The translations under genes were made by a program, and so were the position numbers. This document shows positions 6,129-9,804 of a DNA stretch of 9,804 bases, in pieces. Positions within the stretch are counted from its first letter, which is position 1. Each line of letters opens with the position of its first letter. A model generated the notes under the pieces. It saw only the letters and a program-made list of their open reading frames with translations, made no database searches and was not told the origin of the DNA. Origin of the DNA: JBCDBY01 sp039182715 (GTDB lineage Bacteria > Planctomycetota > PLA2); NCBI GenBank assembly GCA_039182715.1, contig JBCDBY010000171.1, positions 1 through 9,804 on the forward strand, read 5' to 3'.

Positions 6129-7349
6129 TCAGCGCAGCTTCGTCGGCTTGAGCGTCTTGTCGCGGAACCGCGGCATCGTTTTCTCCGCCAGCTCCGCGAG
6201 CGGGGCAAGGTGCGTGCGCGACGCGGCGGCCAGGTCCCCGGACTCCCCGAACTCCTTGAGGAAGTTCGCATACGCCTTGCGCGCGGCGCTCGGGCCGGCC
6301 CGGAACCAGGCCGCATAGAGCGCGGCCAGATCGAAACGCGCCCGGATGTTGCCGTGGTTCAGGCCCAGCACCTGATCGAGGGGCGGGTAGGACTCGGGCA
6401 GCCGGCGGAAGAGCGAGTCGCGAATCGTGGGCAGTCTCTTGCCCAAAGCGGCCTCCTGGGCGTGGAGGCGCGCGTCGCCATAGAAGATGAACGCCGGATC
6501 CGGCCGGCCGAACCGGACCATGTAGAGCAGCTGGAACGCCTGGATGGTGAAACTCGCGCGATCGACCGCCTCGTGCTCGGACTGCTCGATGGATGCGACG
6601 AGGGCGGCATCCGCCCAGCCGAGCGTGTACTTGCCCCGCGAGGACGCGGCCTCCTTCGACACGCGCGAGAAGTCCCCCTTGCTCTTCACGACCGCGACAA
6701 GCGGCCGCGTTCCGTCGGGCCGAGGGATCTTGCCGTACACCTTTTCGAACCGCTTCCGGGCCTGATCGAACCACTTCTCGATTCGCTTGACGTCCCGGCT
6801 TTTCACGCCGGGCTGCACGGCCCATCGAAAGCCCTTTTGCTCCTTCGACGCGAACCCGTCGGGCACCGGCGGCCAGATCGGCTGCTTGGTCGTCAGCGAG
6901 CGCCCGGCCGACCAGAACTCGAGGGCGAGTTTGTCCCAGTGCTCTTTCGCCCCGATGAACTGCACGAAGTAGCTGCGGCCGTTCGCGAACAGGGGCACGC
7001 TCACGAGCAGGCGGCCGTCGCGTTCATCGGCCCGCGTATGCGGCATCGGGTCGGCTCGATACACGGCGTTCTCGAAGCGGTCGTCCCCGGTGTTGAGGTG
7101 GTCCGCAAAGCGGCGCGCCGTCGCGACCGCCGTCCACGCCAGATCCGTCGAATGCACCTCGACCCAGGAGGGCGGCTCCGTCGCCCGAATCACGATCCGC
7201 AGCGGCGCGTCTTTCGACTCGCTCCGCTCCGCCTTCCAGCCGGCGGGCACCGTGAGCGAAATCGACCCGTCCCCCGTCGAGATCGTCGTCGTGTCCGCCC
7301 CGGCAAGCGGAGCGAGACAAAGCAGGCAGAGTATCCACTCCCTTTTCAT
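6129..7349 (-). CDS. Secreted protein of unknown function, possible degenerate gluzincin-like domain
   Basis: This 406-residue protein starts MKREWILCLLCLAPLAGA, a signal peptide with likely cleavage near A18. Residues about 22-150 (ISLTVPAGWKAE, later LLVSVPLFANGRSYFVQFIGA) look like the PsbP/DcrB-type beta fold found in many small secreted proteins. The C-terminal half (about 183-406) is helical. KRFEKVYGKIPRPDGTRPLVAVVKSKGDF, FTIQAFQLLYMVRFGRPDPAFIFYGDARL and a final set of helices recall the layout of DUF1570/peptidase MA-like proteins. The zinc-binding HExxH and the following Glu are absent, so it would be a non-catalytic relative. This assignment is tentative. The ATG has no Shine-Dalgarno but lies 7 bases after TAGACT. 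Its TGA directly abuts the TAG of the convergent MoeB gene. It diverges from the QW-repeat gene across 265 bp. Confidence 0.8.
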   Translation of the reverse strand: MKREWILCLLCLAPLAGADTTTISTGDGSISLTVPAGWKAERSESKDAPLRIVIRATEPPSWVEVHSTDLAWTAVATARRFADHLNTGDDRFENAVYRADPMPHTRADERDGRLLVSVPLFANGRSYFVQFIGAKEHWDKLALEFWSAGRSLTTKQPIWPPVPDGFASKEQKGFRWAVQPGVKSRDVKRIEKWFDQARKRFEKVYGKIPRPDGTRPLVAVVKSKGDFSRVSKEAASSRGKYTLGWADAALVASIEQSEHEAVDRASFTIQAFQLLYMVRFGRPDPAFIFYGDARLHAQEAALGKRLPTIRDSLFRRLPESYPPLDQVLGLNHGNIRARFDLAALYAAWFRAGPSAARKAYANFLKEFGESGDLAAASRTHLAPLAELAEKTMPRFRDKTLKPTKLR

Positions 7350-7614
7350 GGCCCGAAGTCTACGCGACTCCCGCCGCCGCCTCCGAAGTGTGCGCAGTAC
7401 GCTATGGGGCGGCTCTAAGTCTCTGTGGGGCATGGGTTTGGGGCCGACGAGTGCGCCTTTGGGGTGCGCAGTCAATGTCCGCACGGCCACGTCCGCACCG
7501 CCACGCGCGCACCACCACGCCGGGACGCGCTGGTGGGCGGGACGTGACGGCGGTTGTCGGGAGGGCGTTGATCCCGGGGTTAACTCCGGCCCGCGCAGGT
7601 ACGTTGTCAGGAGC
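7350..7614. other. Divergent intergenic region, 265 bp
   Basis: This is the longest non-coding stretch of the window. It holds the TAGACT element next to the minus-strand gene and a direct 9-base repeat GTGCGCAGT (7390-7398 and 7464-7472). It also holds an imperfect hairpin with CCACCA (7512-7517) and TGGTGG (7531-7536) as arms, extended inward by CGC/GCG. TACGTT (7600-7605) lies 9 bases before the GTG at 7615. The stretch 7424-7465 is G-rich. No RNA gene or small coding frame could be supported. Regulation of the two divergent secreted-protein genes probably resides here. Confidence 0.5.
7357..7362 (-). promoter_or_regulatory. -10-like TAGACT 7 bases before the secreted-protein start
   Basis: Minus strand: TAGACT, then TCGGGCC (7 bases), then the ATG at 7349. 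There is no Shine-Dalgarno and no clear -35. The spacing equals that of three other genes in the window. Confidence 0.4.
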
Positions 7615-9636
7615 GTGCGGGTTTTCGGGGCGTTGCTTCTGCTTGTGGCTACGGCGGGGGCCGACTACGAGGAGACCGAGCATCGCCTGAAGGCGGCGGG
7701 CGTCGATGCGGCGCTGCGCAAGCGCATTCACACCGCGATCGACCGCGCGGTCGCCCACCTCGTCTCCAAGCAGCGCGCGAACGGCTCGTGGGCGCCGCAG
7801 CGGCCGGCCAACATGCGCACCTGGCACCCGCCGGAGGCCGAGACGGTTTACGCATCCCTCGCCCTGCGTCATGCGGGCACACCCCACGCCCGCGCCGCCG
7901 TCCGCCGCGGATTGAAGTGGCTCGTGCCCCCGGACTCCCTGGGTCGCAAGAATCTGCATCGGCACCTCTACATCGCGGGGCCGATGCTGATGCTGCTGCA
8001 GATCGAGCGCAGCCACCGCGACGTCGCGCTCGCGATCACCGAGGCGATCGAAGAGTCGCAGCGCAAGAAGTCGGGCTGGTGGGGCTACCTCACATTCAAG
8101 AAGTTCGGCGTCGAGACGGAGTTCCAGGCGAAGGACGCGGCGAACCTGTCGACGACGCAGTTCGCCGCGCTCGGCCTGTGGGCCGACGATCGCATGCGCG
8201 GCCGCTCGCACGTCGGCGTCTGGTCGAAGCACCTCGAGAGCCTCGTCGCTCGCCAGCAGAGCGACGGCTCCTGGGCCTACGCGCCGTTCGGTCCGGGGCG
8301 CTCCTATCCGTGCGGGACCTTCATGGGCACGGCCAACCTTCTGCTCGCGATGCAGGGCAGCGGTCGCGCGCTGCAGCTGCAGCCCGATCTCGCGGCACGC
8401 GCGAATGCGGCGAAGCGTCGCGCGATCGAGGCGCTGCAGCGCGACGGCGCCGCGTACGTGCGTCGTTTCGCCGGCGCGGGCGACGCCGACGGCCGGGTCG
8501 CGGGCGCCGCGCGCTCCTACTACACGCTCTACGCGCTCGAGAAGGCGTGCCTTTTCGCCGATCTCGAAACGCTCGGCGACGTGCGTTGGTACGTCGAGGG
8601 TGCCGAAGCGCTCTGCGCCACGCAGCGCGAGAACGGCAGCTGGAAGCCGGCGATGCCGAACGAGGTGCGCAGCGGGTCGACCATCGACACCTGCTTCGCG
8701 CTGCTCTTCCTCCTGCGGGCCTCGCAGGCCTATCACCCCACGACCCCACGCGACGTCGACTTCGAGAAGACCCCGGTCAGCGGCGGCACGAAGAAGGTGG
8801 AGGACGAGAAGCCGGTCGAAGAGAAGCCCGAGCTCCGGGACTCGCCGCGGCGCACCTCCGTCGCCGACGCGTTCGCCACGCTCGATGCGCTCCGGAAGAG
8901 GCTCGGCTCGAAGAGCCCGAAGGGACTTCCGAAGAGCGCGGAAATCCTCGCGCTCCGTGGCCTGTGGGAGGAGGTGCAGGGGACGGCGGACGACGTCGAG
9001 CGTTGGCGGGAGGCCGCGACCGAGTTCGCGCTCACCCTCGCCGTCCACCCGCCGCGCAAGCACGAGAGCTTCACCGCGCCGTGGGACGCCTTGCAGATCG
9101 CGGCGCTGCAGTTCCTCAACGTGACGCGACGCCTCCGCGCGGACGACCTCTGGTTTCGCGTCGAGCGCGGCCCTTTGAAGGCGCGGAAGTGGGAACCCAG
9201 CGACGCCTACTGGCACACGCTTATCTTCGGCCTCTTTCCCGTCCTCGGCGGCGACCAGTCCGCGCATCGGCTGCTCGACACCTTCCTGGACCTGCGCGAG
9301 TCCAGGACGAGCCAGGCGATCTCCGTGCTCCGCGGCCTGCGGGAGTACCGAGGCCTGAAGCCGCGCACCCGCTACGAACTGACGCGCGAGATCATCACGC
9401 GCTTCGAGGGCATGGAGAGCAAAGCGGGAGCGCTCCGCTTCAACAGCAGCGAGTCGCGTCGCTGGCGCGTGGTCGGGGCGGATGTCCTGGCGACGTTGGC
9501 CCACTTCACGCGCGACGGGAAAACGGGCATGGCCGCGCGCACCCGCAAGGGCAAGCCGCTCACCACGGTGGCGCAGTACCGCATCTGGATCGGGCGGCGC
9601 TGGAACGTGAAGCAGCCGCCCTGGGTGAGCGATTAG
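7615..9636 (+). CDS. Secreted prenyltransferase/squalene-oxidase-type (QW) repeat protein
   Basis: With a GTG start at 7615 this is 673 residues beginning MRVFGALLLLVATAGADYEE, a short signal peptide likely cut after A16. Residues about 30-375 form an alpha/alpha-barrel-like region with three clear QW motifs: QRANGSW (53-59), QQSDGSW (214-220) and QRENGSW (337-343). Each follows a helix such as AIDRAVAHLVSK, HLESLVAR or GAEALCAT. No DxDD or DCTAE cyclase signature is visible, so triterpene cyclase activity is not supported; a binding or structural role is more likely. A charged linker (about 384-412, rich in Lys, Glu and Pro) leads to an unrecognised helical domain to the end. The frame extends upstream to 7090 over another gene; the signal peptide sets the start. 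AGGAG sits only 1 base before the GTG. The stop is directly followed by an inverted-repeat element. Confidence 0.87.
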   Translation: MRVFGALLLLVATAGADYEETEHRLKAAGVDAALRKRIHTAIDRAVAHLVSKQRANGSWAPQRPANMRTWHPPEAETVYASLALRHAGTPHARAAVRRGLKWLVPPDSLGRKNLHRHLYIAGPMLMLLQIERSHRDVALAITEAIEESQRKKSGWWGYLTFKKFGVETEFQAKDAANLSTTQFAALGLWADDRMRGRSHVGVWSKHLESLVARQQSDGSWAYAPFGPGRSYPCGTFMGTANLLLAMQGSGRALQLQPDLAARANAAKRRAIEALQRDGAAYVRRFAGAGDADGRVAGAARSYYTLYALEKACLFADLETLGDVRWYVEGAEALCATQRENGSWKPAMPNEVRSGSTIDTCFALLFLLRASQAYHPTTPRDVDFEKTPVSGGTKKVEDEKPVEEKPELRDSPRRTSVADAFATLDALRKRLGSKSPKGLPKSAEILALRGLWEEVQGTADDVERWREAATEFALTLAVHPPRKHESFTAPWDALQIAALQFLNVTRRLRADDLWFRVERGPLKARKWEPSDAYWHTLIFGLFPVLGGDQSAHRLLDTFLDLRESRTSQAISVLRGLREYRGLKPRTRYELTREIITRFEGMESKAGALRFNSSESRRWRVVGADVLATLAHFTRDGKTGMAARTRKGKPLTTVAQYRIWIGRRWNVKQPPWVSD

Positions 9637-9804
9637 GGTCTGTCTGAGAGAACGCCGTCGGCCCGAGACGGAGTCCAGAGTGAATTCTGGCAAGCGTCGC
9701 GAGCCCCGCCGACGCCGCTGTACCACGCCGATACCGCCAGGAAGGCGGGGTGACGCGACGCGCCGCCGCAGCCCGTCGAAGCCAGGCGTTCTCTCAGACA
9801 GACC
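9637..9804. mobile_element. MITE-like 168-bp element with perfect 20-bp terminal inverted repeats
   Basis: GGTCTGTCTGAGAGAACGCC (9637-9656) is the exact reverse complement of the last 20 bases (9785-9804). Internally the halves pair again: GCGTCGCG (9694-9701) with CGCGACGC (9754-9761), and CCCCGCC (9704-9710) with GGCGGGG (9744-9750). ACGG (9668-9671) pairs with CCGT (9773-9776). A side hairpin CCAGA/TCTGG (9675-9679, 9686-9690) branches off the left half. No coding frame or transposase is inside. Perfect termini, small size and no coding capacity fit a non-autonomous transposable element. A stable transcript structure serving as terminator is also possible. The element begins at the base after the TAG of the QW-repeat gene. 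The right end coincides with the window end, so a target duplication or a longer repeat cannot be seen. Confidence 0.7.

Noticed and set aside
7350..7490. Upstream extension of the secreted protein to 7490
   Set aside because: The added residues are Arg-rich and precede a clean signal peptide starting at 7349, so they are non-coding.
7090..7614. Upstream extension of the QW-repeat protein
   Set aside because: It overlaps the coding sequence of the opposite secreted-protein gene and places the signal peptide inside the protein.
7350..7614. tRNA, riboswitch or other structured RNA in the largest intergenic gap
   Set aside because: Only a short imperfect hairpin and a 9-base direct repeat are present; no cloverleaf or known aptamer core could be recognised.
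7402..9726. 774-codon open frame on the minus strand opposite the QW-repeat gene
   Set aside because: It is Arg/Ala/Gly-rich with no domain or signal, and it runs into the inverted-repeat element. The plus strand has a signal peptide and three QW motifs. This is a GC-bias artefact.
9637..9804. Integron attC site or CRISPR repeat
   Set aside because: The arms lack the RYYYAAC/GTTRRRY core sites of attC, no integrase or cassette context is visible, and there is only one repeat pair with no spacers.

Overview
The window is a GC-rich, densely coded stretch of bacterial chromosome with ten protein genes on both strands. Strong third-position G/C bias, secreted proteins with prenyltransferase/squalene-oxidase-type repeats, heptanucleotide intergenic repeats and several apparently leaderless genes fit an environmental bacterium of a Planctomycetota-like or Myxococcota-like group. 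The phylum is a guess; no rRNA or other phylogenetic marker is present. No rRNA, tRNA, CRISPR array or phage module was seen, and no stretch above about 300 bases lacks a gene. The longest intergenic gap is 7350-7614.

Layout from left to right. (1) A Leu/Phe/Val-type amino-acid dehydrogenase (minus strand, C-terminus cut by the window edge) with a good sigma70-like promoter and Shine-Dalgarno. (2) Upstream of it on the same strand, a PDZ-containing S41 serine peptidase that is probably a lipoprotein. (3) Diverging from it across only 27 bp, a membrane fatty-acid desaturase (plus). (4) A convergent junction rich in 7-bp repeats. (5) A two-gene minus-strand unit: a 63-residue membrane protein translationally coupled (ATGA overlap) to a 100-residue lipoprotein. 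(6) Diverging from that, a small HEAT-repeat protein (plus). (7) A second convergent junction made of inverted 7-bp repeats that can form a long hairpin. (8) A DUF971 protein (minus) diverging by 18 bp from a rhodanese-ThiF/MoeB fusion (plus). (9) A secreted protein of unknown function (minus) whose stop codon directly abuts the MoeB stop. (10) A 673-residue secreted QW-repeat protein (plus). (11) A 168-bp element with perfect 20-bp terminal inverted repeats, from the base after that gene's stop codon to the last base of the window.

The genes look mostly like independent housekeeping or cell-envelope functions in alternating orientation rather than one pathway. The clearest functional link is sulfur chemistry: the DUF971 protein and the rhodanese-MoeB fusion share one divergent start region. 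Three points deserve a second look. The first is the MITE-like element at the right edge. The second is the CCCCTAG heptad arrays at the ends of convergent genes, which put TAG stops in every frame of both strands and supply the stop codons of two genes. The third is a recurrent TANNNT-N7-start arrangement without Shine-Dalgarno in four genes, which suggests leaderless transcripts. I saw no obvious new defence or mobile gene system.
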